8,129 nucleotides of DNA, from NCBI GenBank assembly GCA_044354975.1, contig JBIKZA010000079.1:1-8129 (forward strand). The letters run 5' to 3'. The stretch comes from CAIZGX01 sp044354975 (lineage in GTDB: Bacteria; Bacteroidota; Bacteroidia; Flavobacteriales_D; Sanyastnellaceae). Below the pieces are notes generated by a model. It was not told the DNA's origin, did not search any database, and worked only from the letters and a program-made list of their open reading frames with translations. Position numbers and translations under genes: made by a program. Shown here one piece after another: positions 1 to 7,261 of the stretch; the first letter of the stretch is position 1, and each line of letters begins with the position of its first letter.

Positions 1-924
1 CCAGAATGAAACCTTTTGCGAAGTGGTCACCAATGTGTCTGCAAATCCGGAAACTCCATTCATCAAAGAATCGCCGTTTAAGATTCCATTTAAATCTACA
101 CCTGTCCAAGCAATTGTTGAATCAAATGAAACGATTTCAGTTTGTCCGTTCCAATTCACCCAACCTAAATTTCGAACACCGAGTGTATTCCAAACCTCCT
201 TCTTGTCAACTCCTCTATCGCGAACGAAATTATATTCTCCGTCAATACTGAATCCAATTCCATTTCCATTTGGTCTTGATGGGGCTGAATGAATGTACTC
301 GCCTGAATAATCCAATTGTAACGTATCGGCGTTTGCAGAAGTGTAAAACGAAGAAGGAGGATACATACTAAACGCTTGATAGTTTAATCCGTTTACCATC
401 GAAATTCCAATTGAACTAAACGTTCTCTTGTCGTAAACACCAAACCCAATGGATTGAAACCCTTGCATTTCTCCTTGAATGGAATTCAACGGAACACGCG
501 AACCTTGATAATTGGCATTCCCATTACTAATTAATCCGAAGGCATCTTTCGAGATTCTTCCACTTCCAAAATATCCCTTTCCAACTTGAATATACAAGTC
601 GAGCATTTCACTTCCGAATAAACTGTCTCGTCCGCCATAGTATCGCGCCCGCACATTTGCGTTGCCTCCAAACACGCCCAAATCCTTCATTCCATCAAGA
701 ACAGAATTTCTTGATGACGCAGTTACAGTTCCTCCCACAACGAAAGGTTTAACAAGCTCTTTCGTTAAAAAGGTACTGCCCAACGTTGCGTTTCCTTGAA
801 GATCTAAAATTCCTCGGAATGCTTTTCCCGTTGTATCTGATTTTGTTAGCCAGAGATATGATGTCTGTGCGGAAGACATTGCACTCGCGAGCGCGAAAAC
901 GAAAACAATTAGAATATTTTTCAT
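1..924 (-). CDS. Secreted, probable outer-membrane beta-strand protein (DUF5723-like?), 3' end outside window
   Basis: This frame is open from an ATG at 924 to base 1, giving 308 codons without a stop; the C-terminus lies beyond the left edge. The start is set by a four-base ATGA overlap with the stop of the upstream lipoprotein gene. The N-terminus is a signal peptide: MKN, a hydrophobic run at about residues 4-15, then SSA with cleavage before Gln20, which fits the Bacteroidota Q-rule. The mature part has no membrane helix. It is rich in Gly, Asn, Ser and aromatic residues in alternating patterns (for example LDLYIQVGKGYFG at 108-120 and GIGFSIDGEYNF further on), as expected for beta strands of an outer-membrane barrel. 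Length and composition recall the DUF5723 proteins of Bacteroidota, but that family call is from memory of its style and is uncertain. Its partner is most likely the overlapping lipoprotein. Function is unknown. Confidence 0.82.
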   Translation of the reverse strand, partial: MKNILIVFVFALASAMSSAQTSYLWLTKSDTTGKAFRGILDLQGNATLGSTFLTKELVKPFVVGGTVTASSRNSVLDGMKDLGVFGGNANVRARYYGGRDSLFGSEMLDLYIQVGKGYFGSGRISKDAFGLISNGNANYQGSRVPLNSIQGEMQGFQSIGFGVYDKRTFSSIGISMVNGLNYQAFSMYPPSSFYTSANADTLQLDYSGEYIHSAPSRPNGNGIGFSIDGEYNFVRDRGVDKKEVWNTLGVRNLGWVNWNGQTEIVSFDSTIAWTGVDLNGILNGDSLMNGVSGFADTLVTTSQKVSFW

Positions 925-2483
925 TCTACTTCAGCATTAAGTACAACGCCTGCTTTCACACGCACGTCTATGAAATATGAATTGTAGAGATTCACCAACT
1001 GAGGAAATGACGGTGTGTTTGAAACGACTTGCAGAATTAATTTTCCTTCCGACTTAATAATGTTCCATTGCGATTGAGAAATAGGAATCACCAGTTTGCT
1101 TGAAGTTGAAAGTGCCAATGCATCAATACTGTTTCCACTTGACACATTTAAATCTTCAGCAACAACAACTCCACCCAACGTTGTCAAATTTAATTTCCAT
1201 TCCATTGGAAATGCATTCTGAATATCCAAGGTTAAAGAACTCACACGAACCGCGTCAGTGGTTACTTCCACATTCAACGTATCGCGAAGTGTAAGATCAC
1301 TGGCAGCCAATCGCAAAGGAACATCTACAACCAATTTCGCTTCGGTTAATTGATCCGCGTAGAAGAAATCGTTTCCATCGCTTACGTTTCCAAACGGATT
1401 CAATTGTAAACTACCGGTAAAAAGAACGGAATATGGCAAACTTCCCATAAACGAAGTAATGTTACTGTTCCCTTCATTCAAATCAATGTCGTAATTAGAA
1501 ACAGAAGCGGTTCCTCCTTCATCAATGGATCGCGTTATAAAAAATGGATTGTACAAATTCCCTCCTGCCAACTGAACACCGGTATTCATGTACGTATTCA
1601 ATCCCATTACGTTATCAATCTTCAACTTACCATCAAATCCCATTTTGTGTGTCATATGAAATCCAAACGAAGCCTGATCCAACGCTAGCAATCCCGTTGG
1701 CATGTTCGCGCTTTCAGCAAGGCTGAACGTCTCGTTGAAAGAATAGGTATCATTACCGAAATAACCCTTAGCGTAATCAATAACGAGATCAGACATGATC
1801 AATTCAAATCGCACTGAATCTTGTCCGTATATCGTATTCTGATCTGCGGTGGTTCCATATTCTGTCTTAATTTCAAGATGCGTTGAAAGCTTGTTGTAAT
1901 CGAATCCTGAGGCGCCGGAAAGAACGACATATTTGTTCGCCATGTCTAACGTGTAATACCCTTCCGTTGGAGAAGATGCGCTACCGGGGGTCAATGCGAA
2001 ATCGATATCCGTATTGTTTCCATAAACTTCCGAAACATTGTAAAGCGTGAAGCTCGGATGCAAGTAGGCGTTCACGTAGGACTTCACATGGACAATCATT
2101 TGTCCTGACTTCACTTTCACCATGCGCAACCCGGTGCCGTTTGTTTCAACGGAATAGTTCTGATTCTGTGTAATGATTGCGGTGTTTCCGGGAATTTGAA
2201 AAGGTCCTCCGCTCAGAGGCACAACAAATTTCTGAGAGATGTTGGTGTCTGGAATCTGAGTCAAATCGCTCGTTCCAAATCCTGAGATTATTTTTTCAAA
2301 ATACAAATGATAAATGCCTGCGTTGTCTGTGTACCCGTTGTCAGCAGTTAAATCGGAAAGCGTTAATCTGCCGTGAGCCACAGGTGCAACCCAATTCGAT
2401 TCCCACACGGTGGGCTCGTCTTTTTTGCAAGACGAAAGTAAAATTATACAAGCAAAAAGGCAGAGATAAATTTTCGAGTGCAT
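921..2483 (-). CDS. Large surface-type lipoprotein of unknown function (520 aa)
   Basis: This is a lipoprotein by its N-terminus: MHSK, a hydrophobic stretch at 5-16, and the lipobox L16-S17-S18-C19. The residues after the lipid cysteine are K20-K21-D22-E23. They fit the X-K-(D/E)2 pattern described as the surface-export signal in Capnocytophaga, so the protein is probably carried to the outer face of the outer membrane. The remaining 500 residues show no motif I can assign to a named family. They are rich in short beta-strand-like segments with many Asn, Thr, Ser, Leu and Val and few Cys, and contain YAKGYFG near 237-243. There is no visible catalytic signature. The start ATG lies 15 bases after the DUF4105 stop, and a TAnnTTTG promoter box fills that gap. 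The stop overlaps the start of the downstream secreted protein, so the two are probably translated together and may act as a pair. Confidence 0.9.
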   Translation of the reverse strand: MHSKIYLCLFACIILLSSCKKDEPTVWESNWVAPVAHGRLTLSDLTADNGYTDNAGIYHLYFEKIISGFGTSDLTQIPDTNISQKFVVPLSGGPFQIPGNTAIITQNQNYSVETNGTGLRMVKVKSGQMIVHVKSYVNAYLHPSFTLYNVSEVYGNNTDIDFALTPGSASSPTEGYYTLDMANKYVVLSGASGFDYNKLSTHLEIKTEYGTTADQNTIYGQDSVRFELIMSDLVIDYAKGYFGNDTYSFNETFSLAESANMPTGLLALDQASFGFHMTHKMGFDGKLKIDNVMGLNTYMNTGVQLAGGNLYNPFFITRSIDEGGTASVSNYDIDLNEGNSNITSFMGSLPYSVLFTGSLQLNPFGNVSDGNDFFYADQLTEAKLVVDVPLRLAASDLTLRDTLNVEVTTDAVRVSSLTLDIQNAFPMEWKLNLTTLGGVVVAEDLNVSSGNSIDALALSTSSKLVIPISQSQWNIIKSEGKLILQVVSNTPSFPQLVNLYNSYFIDVRVKAGVVLNAEVE

Positions 2484-2488
2484 GGTAT

Positions 2489-2496
2489 CAAATATA
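2489..2496 (-). promoter_or_regulatory. Bacteroidota-type -7 box (TATATTTG) before the lipoprotein gene
   Basis: On the minus strand TATATTTG is a perfect match to the Bacteroidota -7 consensus TAnnTTTG. It sits in the 15-base gap between the DUF4105 stop and the lipoprotein ATG, ending five bases before that ATG. Transcription would begin at or just before the start codon, giving an almost leaderless message. I could not find a TTG at the usual -33 distance, and an A/T-rich octamer can arise by chance, so this is a candidate internal promoter only. Confidence 0.4.
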
Positions 2497-2498
2497 AT

Positions 2499-3683
2499 CT
2501 ATCCGTTAACAGATTTTGTGATTCGTGAAAAACGATACAACAAAATCAATTGTGCGATCAACCACGGACCTATTTCATCGGGAAACGTTTGAATTCCGAT
2601 TAACGGAATGTATACTGCCAGTAGCACGTAAGCCGAGAGAATCATTTGCACATAGACATATTTTTGAATCCAAGCTTTCAATGAATTTAGTCGAGCAAAA
2701 ACAATACTAAATAACATTGGATTCGCCCATAGAATATTGAAGTTCCATTTGGTGGTGGTGTGATCTGTGAGGAACCACATGACGAACAAAACAACTCCAA
2801 GCAATCCGAAGAAACCAAGGAATAGGCGTTCTAAAAAATTCCAGCCACGCTTCTTCCAACCTAAATAAAGACTGAATCCACCGAACAGCAAAGCTGATAG
2901 AGTGACATACAAAATAGGTTTTGCTGAAGGCGCTTGCTTTTCAAACAAGGAATCATCAACGGGGAGTAACTCCTGTGTTCTCCCTAAAACCTTTTTTTCG
3001 TTTATGGTCCAAGCCATCATGTTCGACTGAAGACTATCTGGCAAAAAAGAAGTTTGTCCAGCCTCTGGTATTTTATCGCAAGGCATTCCCAACACTAAAT
3101 CAATCCCAAAATCTGCCCAGTATTGATGTGCTAAATAGACGTCTATGTCGTGTCTGAATTTTGGTCGGTTTGCAAATATTTTTTCATTTTGTTGAATTTC
3201 CGGAAAGGCTTTCAACACAATATCTCTGACGCGCGTTGCGCAATTGTCGTAGAAGAAATCGTATTGAAAATACCTATTTTCCTTCTTTGCATTTTCAATA
3301 AGCAAAGCTCCCAAAGATCTTATTTGTTCGGCATTCAGCTTGAATTCATTTTCGAAAATACCCCTTCCTCCGAATAAATATTGTTGTTGGAATCCAGCAA
3401 ATTCTTCAACCGACAACATGTAGTTGAGTTTCCCTCTTGCGAATTTCAAATAGAATCCTTCTGAGAATTCGAAAGTTCCATAATTGAAAACGAAATCTAC
3501 CCACTCACCATTCAATGTGTCTGTGTACCGAATAGCGCTGTGTCCAAAGCAGGTGTAGAGCTCTTCTCCCGGAGAACAAGTTAGGAGGGACATACGAGGA
3601 AGTTCACCCTCGTGTTCGTTCACAGTAGCCTTGGCGCTAAATGCAATCGCTGTAAAAATTAAATAAGCAATAAATCTTTTCAT
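2499..3683 (-). CDS. Lnb_N/DUF4105 domain protein with five C-terminal membrane helices
   Basis: Residues are numbered from the ATG at 3683 (394 aa). An N-terminal signal sequence (MKRFIAYLIFTAIAFSAKA) leads into a soluble domain of about residues 28-235. Its conserved blocks are LYTCFGHSAIRY (His48), FNYGTFEF and FFYDNCATRVRD (Cys148), the hallmarks of the Lnb_N/DUF4105 family. After it come five hydrophobic segments near 257-277, 286-305, 317-334, 344-364 and 372-387, matching the Lnb-type C-terminal membrane region. The soluble domain should face the periplasm. The His-then-Asn-Cys order suggests a circularly permuted NlpC/P60-like (papain-fold) hydrolase, which is my inference. Its ATG overlaps the dapF stop (ATGA). 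I prefer 3683 over an in-frame ATG at 3692 because a good AAAGGAG lies ten bases before the former but only one base before the latter. The longer form would be 397 aa. The substrate is unknown; the dapF neighbour makes cell-wall peptides a reasonable guess. Confidence 0.9.
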   Translation of the reverse strand: MKRFIAYLIFTAIAFSAKATVNEHEGELPRMSLLTCSPGEELYTCFGHSAIRYTDTLNGEWVDFVFNYGTFEFSEGFYLKFARGKLNYMLSVEEFAGFQQQYLFGGRGIFENEFKLNAEQIRSLGALLIENAKKENRYFQYDFFYDNCATRVRDIVLKAFPEIQQNEKIFANRPKFRHDIDVYLAHQYWADFGIDLVLGMPCDKIPEAGQTSFLPDSLQSNMMAWTINEKKVLGRTQELLPVDDSLFEKQAPSAKPILYVTLSALLFGGFSLYLGWKKRGWNFLERLFLGFFGLLGVVLFVMWFLTDHTTTKWNFNILWANPMLFSIVFARLNSLKAWIQKYVYVQMILSAYVLLAVYIPLIGIQTFPDEIGPWLIAQLILLYRFSRITKSVNG

Positions 3684-4447
3684 AATGTCCATTCTCCTTT
3701 ATAAACCAATTGCGCAGGTCCGCACAACCAAATGTTTTCATATCCCTTCGATGTTTTTTCAAATCGAACAATCAAGTCTCCTCCTAGCGCATGAATTTCC
3801 TTTTGACCGACGCTGTTCGATAACTGATTCATCACCAATGCGCATGCCGTCACTCCGGTTCCACACGAAAGTGTTTCACCTTCTACTCCTCTTTCATAGG
3901 TTCGAACCATGGCTTCGTCTTCATTCAACAAGGTCAAGAAGTTCACATTGGTTCCTTCTTGCTCGAACTCTTGACTGTAGCGGATTTCGCTTCCTAATTC
4001 TATTACATCGATATTCAAATCTTCTACCATCCTCACGATGTGCGGAGAACCCGTGTTGACAAAATATTCATTTTCACTTCGAACAATGACTTCAGCAACA
4101 TCAGACATTCGAATGGAAATTTCTTCTCCTTCAATCTTCGCTTCGTGATAACCGTCAATGGCCCTGAACGAAGCCTCTTCCTTTTCCAACATACCCAAAC
4201 TTTTCACAAAGGCCACTGCACATCGACTTCCATTTCCACAAAAAGATTGAGAACCATCGGAGTTGAAGTAGTTCATGTAGAATTCAGTTTCCTCGTCGCC
4301 TTCAATTAGAATTAGCCCGTCTGCGCCAATGCCGAAGTGCCTGTCGCAAAGCTCCGCAACCTCTTCTGCGGTGGGTTGCCATGCGTTTTCACGATTATCA
4401 ACCATGATGAAATCGTTGCCCGTGCCGTGGTATTTGAAAAATTGCAT
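3680..4447 (-). CDS. dapF: Diaminopimelate epimerase
   Basis: DapF converts LL-diaminopimelate to the meso form in the cytoplasm. This is the last step before meso-DAP is used for lysine or built into peptidoglycan. The 255-residue protein is slightly shorter than the E. coli enzyme (274 aa) but complete. It begins FFKYHGTGNDFIMVD, the family N-terminal block. The first catalytic cysteine is Cys70 in SFCGNGSRC, and the second is Cys195 in ETLSCGTGVTAC, preceded by the substrate-binding ERG at 185-187. NTGSPH (131-136) and GTNVNF (165-170) are further family blocks. The two halves show the usual internal repeat of the fold, each carrying one of the paired cysteines. The ATG at 4447 is the natural start because the family block begins at once. 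It is the first gene of the leftward run and is divergent from the E1 gene. Its stop overlaps the start of the DUF4105 gene. Confidence 0.97.
   Translation of the reverse strand: MQFFKYHGTGNDFIMVDNRENAWQPTAEEVAELCDRHFGIGADGLILIEGDEETEFYMNYFNSDGSQSFCGNGSRCAVAFVKSLGMLEKEEASFRAIDGYHEAKIEGEEISIRMSDVAEVIVRSENEYFVNTGSPHIVRMVEDLNIDVIELGSEIRYSQEFEQEGTNVNFLTLLNEDEAMVRTYERGVEGETLSCGTGVTACALVMNQLSNSVGQKEIHALGGDLIVRFEKTSKGYENIWLCGPAQLVYKGEWTL
3694..3700 (-). promoter_or_regulatory. Shine-Dalgarno-like AAAGGAG before the DUF4105 gene
   Basis: The minus strand reads AAAGGAG inside the last codons of dapF, followed by ten bases and then the ATG at 3683. Strong Shine-Dalgarno sites are uncommon in Bacteroidota and none of the other genes here has a comparable one. 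This one may simply reflect the Tyr-Lys-Gly-Glu codons of DapF. It does argue for 3683 rather than 3692 as the start. Confidence 0.4.
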
Positions 4448-4451
4448 GTTC

Positions 4452-4459
4452 CAAAGGTA
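4452..4459 (-). promoter_or_regulatory. Bacteroidota-type -7 box (TACCTTTG) before dapF
   Basis: On the minus strand TACCTTTG matches TAnnTTTG perfectly and ends four bases before the dapF ATG. If used, the transcript would start at about the A of the ATG and be leaderless. No clear TTG is found 17-23 bases upstream, so the -33 element is missing or weak. The position, in the short space between divergent genes, is where a dapF operon promoter is expected. Confidence 0.5.
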
Positions 4460-4515
4460 AAACGGTTTCTGTGAAGTACCGCGTTGTTGTAACTTGCAGT
4501 CCGAAAGAAAATTTC

Positions 4516-6564
4516 ATGGAAAACGAACTGAACTTGAATAGCGACACCTTGCTCTTGGCTTACGAAAAAATGGCCACGGCTCGTCAGCTGTCTGATTTGT
4601 ACGAGACGAACTCCAAAGTGACATCGAAGTATGTGCACGCAACCTCGCGTGGACACGAGGCTTGCCAGATTGCGCTTGGACTTCAGCTAACGAAAGACGA
4701 CTACCTTTCTGCTTACTACAGAGACGACAGTATTCTGTTGAGTATTGGCCTGACTCCCTATGAACTCATGCTTCAGCTTTTCGCGAAGAAAGACGATCCG
4801 TTTAGTGGTGGAAGAACTTACTATTGTCATACTTCACTCAACCGTCCTGACATGCCGAAGATTCCTCATCAATCTTCAGCTACCGGAATGCAAGCCATTC
4901 CAACCGTTGGTGTGGCTATGGGTGTTCAATACAAAGAGCTTCAAGGATTGAACGACACTGATATACCTTCAGTGGTTGTCTGCTCCATTGGAGATGCAGC
5001 TATGACAGAAGGTGAGGTAAACGAGGCTCTTCACATGGCTAATTTGAAGCAGCTTCCTGTGTTGTTTTTTGTTCAAGACAACGAATGGGATATCAGTGCT
5101 CACGCTTCTGAATTCCGCACGGGCGATGCCACAAACCTTGCTAAAGCCTATCCGAATATTCGTGTGAAGAGTATCGACGGAACAGATTTCGTTCAATGTT
5201 TTAACACGATACAAGAGATCTTGACCAGTATGCGCAAAACGCGTAAACCTTGGATGCTGCATTGCAAAGTTCCGTTGTTGGGTCACCACACATCGGGTGT
5301 TCGCAAGGAATGGTACAGACACGATTTGGAAGAAGCGGAGAAGAGAGATCCGCTTCCAAAATTCAAAAAACAATTAAACAATTTCGGATTTTCAGACAGC
5401 ACGTTGGAAGATGTGTGGAAGAAAGCTGGTGAAAATATCTTACGCGATTATGATCGAGCTGCGAATGCAGAGGATCCTTCTCCCTCTTCATTGATGGATC
5501 ACGCCTACGCCCCTACTCCAATTACTGAAGAGAAAGGCGAGCGCGCACCGCAAGGAAAAGAAGCGACTGTAATGGTAGACTGCGCGTTGTTCGCTATGCA
5601 AGAAATTTTAGGGAAGCACCCGGAAGCCTTGTTATACGGACAAGACGTGGGCAAGCGCTTAGGCGGTGTGTTCCGTGAAGCAGCAACGTTGGCTGAAAAA
5701 TTCGGAGACAATCGTGTTTTCAACACGCCCATTCAAGAGGCCTTCATTATTGGAAGTACGGTTGGAATGAGCGTCGCTGGATTGAAGCCTATTGTTGAAG
5801 TTCAATTCGCCGATTACATCTGGCCTGGCCTGAACCAATTATTTACGGAAGCCGCTCGCAGTTATTATTTAACGAATGGAAAATGGAACGTGCAAGCCCT
5901 TGTTCGTGTTCCCATTGGCGCATACGGAAGTGGTGGACCTTATCACAGTAGTAGCGTTGAAAGCGTACTCTGTAACATTCGCGGAATCAAAGTTGTTTAC
6001 CCGAGCAATGGCGCCGACTTAAAAGGACTTTTAAAAGCCGCTTTCTACGATCCGAATCCGGTTGTCATGCTTGAGCACAAAGGACTTTATTGGTCGAAGG
6101 TGAAAGGTACTGACATGGCGAAAAGCATTGAACCTTCAGAGGATTACATTGTTCCGCTTGGAAAAGCGAATACCGTTCTCACTTCCAACCATAAAAAATC
6201 AATTGCAGTTATTACCTACGGAATGGGTGTTCATTGGGCGATGAACGCTGCGAAAAATTTCGATGGTCAAGTTGAAATTATAGATTTGCGCACACTTATG
6301 CCGCTTGATGAAAACGCGGTCTTTGCCGCTGTTAAAAAATGCGGAAGATGTCTTGTGTTGACGGAAGAGCCAGCGATGAATAGTTTCGCGCAAGCCCTTG
6401 CAGGAAAAATTTCAGAAACCTGTTTTGAATATTTAGATGCTCCGGTAAAAACTTTGGGAAGTGCTCCTACTCCTGCGATTCCATTGAACAGTGATTTAGA
6501 AGCGGCACTGCTGCCGAATGCTGAAAAAGTAAGTACTGTCATTTCTGAAATTTTAAATTATTAA
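4516..6564 (+). CDS. Fused E1 alpha/beta subunit of a 2-oxoacid dehydrogenase complex (thiamine diphosphate-dependent)
   Basis: This enzyme decarboxylates a 2-oxo acid and passes the acyl group to the lipoyl domain of an E2 partner. Numbered from the ATG at 4516 (682 aa), residues about 10-320 are the E1 alpha part. The diphosphate/Mg-binding motif reads IGDAAMTEG (G159-D160) and ends in VQDN (N189), where relatives usually have GDG and NN. GHHTSG (256-261) matches the loop that in branched-chain E1 carries the phosphorylated serines. A variable linker at about 320-350 joins the beta part: a pyrimidine-binding domain with NTPIQEAF (Glu408, cofactor activation) and GSGGPYHSS, then a C-terminal transketolase-type domain from about 555. 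Such fusions are common in Bacteroidota. Pyruvate, branched-chain acids or another 2-oxo acid are all possible, as no E2 or E3 gene is nearby. A GTG at 4471 would add 15 residues that do not look conserved, so I prefer the ATG. Confidence 0.93.
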   Translation: MENELNLNSDTLLLAYEKMATARQLSDLYETNSKVTSKYVHATSRGHEACQIALGLQLTKDDYLSAYYRDDSILLSIGLTPYELMLQLFAKKDDPFSGGRTYYCHTSLNRPDMPKIPHQSSATGMQAIPTVGVAMGVQYKELQGLNDTDIPSVVVCSIGDAAMTEGEVNEALHMANLKQLPVLFFVQDNEWDISAHASEFRTGDATNLAKAYPNIRVKSIDGTDFVQCFNTIQEILTSMRKTRKPWMLHCKVPLLGHHTSGVRKEWYRHDLEEAEKRDPLPKFKKQLNNFGFSDSTLEDVWKKAGENILRDYDRAANAEDPSPSSLMDHAYAPTPITEEKGERAPQGKEATVMVDCALFAMQEILGKHPEALLYGQDVGKRLGGVFREAATLAEKFGDNRVFNTPIQEAFIIGSTVGMSVAGLKPIVEVQFADYIWPGLNQLFTEAARSYYLTNGKWNVQALVRVPIGAYGSGGPYHSSSVESVLCNIRGIKVVYPSNGADLKGLLKAAFYDPNPVVMLEHKGLYWSKVKGTDMAKSIEPSEDYIVPLGKANTVLTSNHKKSIAVITYGMGVHWAMNAAKNFDGQVEIIDLRTLMPLDENAVFAAVKKCGRCLVLTEEPAMNSFAQALAGKISETCFEYLDAPVKTLGSAPTPAIPLNSDLEAALLPNAEKVSTVISEILNY

Positions 6565-7250
6565 TGAAACGAATCACACTACTTTTCACTCTCTTGTGCA
6601 TTCAACTATGCTCGTTCGGACAGAGCAAGGCATTCGAAGGCGTTTTAGTTTATGAGCTTAACACCTACAATGGAATAGAAAAATCGAGCAGCATCTCTCA
6701 CATTAAATATTCCGTAAAAGGAAATTTATGGCGTGGTGAAATTGTGGGAAATGAAGACTCAATTGCGCCTGTAAGCTATTCGCTACTTGTTAATTTAAAA
6801 TCAAAGGAAGCAACCATTTTGGCTAACATCTCTAACACCAAAATGGCTGTAGCTACAAGTGAAAGCTTTTTTCAAATTGAAAAAACAAACTCCTTCTCCT
6901 TAGAGTCAGGCTCTAAAAAGCTGACCATAGCTGGACTTGAATGCAAATCAGGGGTAATACAAAGCAAATCAGATGATCAAAAGATAGACACTAACTATGT
7001 GTGGTATTCAACCTCATACGCTGCAATTCCATTTCAGTTTGAAACAGCTTCTGCCCCGGGGTTAATCGTTTCCATTCAGCAGGACAAAAATTCCTTTTGG
7101 GAATTGAGCGAAATTATACCTGGGAATTTAAGCCCGGAAATTTTCGAGGTGCCAGCTGACTACAAACCCATGTCTATGACTGAATTTCAAGAATACCTCG
7201 CCGCACTTGGAGAACTAGAAATAGAAGTGGAAAATATAGAACTAGATTAA
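6564..7250 (+). CDS. Small secreted DUF4412/GLPGLI-like protein of unknown function
   Basis: The protein has 228 residues. It starts with a signal peptide (MKR, hydrophobic 4-16, then CSFG) with predicted cleavage before Gln20, which fits the Bacteroidota Q-rule. The mature part opens with FEGVLVYELN, typical of DUF4412-like and GLPGLI-like proteins. It continues with TIAGLECKSG (121-130), a WYST segment, APGLIVSI and an FEVPADYKPMS block near 194-204. That layout resembles both families, which share an overall beta-rich shape; I cannot decide between them, and similarity is weak. The tail is acidic. It should be periplasmic or secreted, with no catalytic residues visible. Its ATG shares one base with the stop of the E1 gene (TAATG), so translation is probably coupled, although a functional link between a cytoplasmic dehydrogenase and this exported protein is not obvious. 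Confidence 0.87.
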   Translation: MKRITLLFTLLCIQLCSFGQSKAFEGVLVYELNTYNGIEKSSSISHIKYSVKGNLWRGEIVGNEDSIAPVSYSLLVNLKSKEATILANISNTKMAVATSESFFQIEKTNSFSLESGSKKLTIAGLECKSGVIQSKSDDQKIDTNYVWYSTSYAAIPFQFETASAPGLIVSIQQDKNSFWELSEIIPGNLSPEIFEVPADYKPMSMTEFQEYLAALGELEIEVENIELD

Positions 7251-7261
7251 ATCGATTATAC

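Noticed and set aside
6..292. Two plus-strand open frames of 81 and 89 codons at the left edge
   Set aside because: Both lie antisense to the truncated secreted-protein gene, which has a signal peptide, a supported start and 308 uninterrupted codons.
4490..4497. TAACTTGC on the plus strand as a promoter box for the E1 operon
   Set aside because: It misses two fixed positions of TAnnTTTG and has no TTG at the -33 distance. The E1 promoter must lie in or near 4448-4515 or inside dapF, but I cannot place it.
4471..4515. GTG-initiated 15-residue extension of the E1 protein
   Set aside because: The extra residues do not resemble the N-terminus of the family, the GTG has no ribosome-binding site, and the ATG at 4516 is followed directly by the expected helical start.
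4312..4656. 114-codon minus-strand open frame across the divergent gene starts
   Set aside because: It overlaps dapF and the E1 gene in other frames, its product has no recognisable domain and looks like an out-of-frame translation.
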